Assembly (NCBI GenBank): GCA_003241485.1 | Contig: QFQD01000016.1 | Location: 1-64,000 of the forward strand | DNA length: 64,000 bases | Direction of reading: 5' to 3' | Source of the DNA: Ancylobacter novellus | GTDB taxonomy: Bacteria > Pseudomonadota > Alphaproteobacteria > Rhizobiales > Xanthobacteraceae | Notes under the pieces: generated by a model | Databases searched by the model: none | What the model was told of the DNA's origin: nothing | What the model saw: the letters and a program-made list of their open reading frames with translations, nothing else | Shown here: in pieces, positions 63,931 through 64,000 of the stretch | Numbering within the stretch: the first letter of the stretch is position 1 | How the letters are laid out: each line of letters starts with the position of its first letter | Made by a program: the position numbers and the translations under genes

Positions 63931-64000
63931 TCACCTATCCACCGGCGAAACCGGGGTGGGGGTGGCTAGCGCGCGCAGCACGTTGAGGATGGCTGCGACG
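63931..64000 (-). CDS. C-terminal end of a gene entering from the right edge (partial)
   Basis: A minus-strand frame open from the window edge ends with TGA at 63931; its last residues are VAAILNVLRALATPTPVSPV then Asp-Arg. It is too short to identify. The hydrophobic VAAILNVLRAL could be the end of a membrane protein. It may also be a chance frame. Confidence 0.35.
   Translation of the reverse strand, partial: VAAILNVLRALATPTPVSPVDR

Overview
The window is GC-rich (roughly two-thirds G+C), densely coded, and reads as chromosome of an alphaproteobacterium of the order Hyphomicrobiales (Rhizobiales). The best clues are a eukaryotic-like glutamine synthetase II beside a DUF2735 gene, the large number of ABC and TRAP uptake systems, and many ATGA/GTGA start-stop overlaps. 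A Xanthobacteraceae-like genus would fit, but that is inference. I see no rRNA, tRNA, phage, insertion sequence or CRISPR array.

Layout. (1) 1-12280: a sugar-acid catabolic region with an FAH-family hydrolase (cut by the left edge), two enolase-superfamily dehydratase-like proteins, an SDR dehydrogenase, an aldose epimerase-like protein, an SMP-30 lactonase, parts of two ABC importers and a GntR/FCD regulator. Four copies of an AT-rich palindromic operator lie in its two promoter regions. (2) 12618-16767: an EAL phosphodiesterase split from its membrane sensor by an in-frame TGA, two small unknown genes, an EamA exporter and an FMN reductase. (3) 16921-22389: a sulfonate (ssu-type) uptake and desulfonation operon with a coupled FAD protein, followed by a 28-codon leader-peptide-like ORF carrying a CRRRC motif. 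(4) 22704-30433: the most interesting locus. A LuxR-family solo regulator carries the Met/Trp substitutions typical of plant-responsive LuxR solos. It is flanked by two proline-iminopeptidase-type hydrolases, each with the same 16-bp lux-box-like palindrome at exactly 68 bp before its start codon. A complete peptide ABC transporter follows the first hydrolase. (5) 30447-36023: a D-threonine-aldolase-like PLP enzyme divergent from an amino-acid ABC transporter, RidA and an IclR regulator, with a perfect 18-bp palindrome in the shared promoter. (6) 36146-38281: an unknown SAM-fold-like protein and a DUF1254 protein. (7) 38488-45539: two agmatinase-family ureohydrolases, a DUF1989 protein, an amino-acid ABC transporter and a LysR regulator, probably for a guanidino compound. 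(8) 45674-50614: a gluconate TRAP/gluconokinase operon under a LacI-type regulator, with a frameshifted small TRAP subunit. (9) 50783-56390: a DUF3726 remnant, an unknown 555-residue protein, an M19-like protein lacking canonical metal ligands, an aldehyde dehydrogenase and a divergent LysR regulator with a perfect palindromic LysR box. (10) 56490-59228: nitrogen genes (glutaminase, DUF2735, glnII with a sigma-54 promoter). (11) 59357-64000: cardiolipin synthase, Lon and Hsp20, then the tail of a gene entering from the right edge.

Together the genes describe a soil or plant-associated heterotroph that scavenges many small organic acids, amino acids, peptides, sulfonates and guanidino compounds. 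Each catabolic island has its own regulator and operator. The locus at 22.7-30.4 kb looks like a plant-signal sensing circuit of the PipR type.
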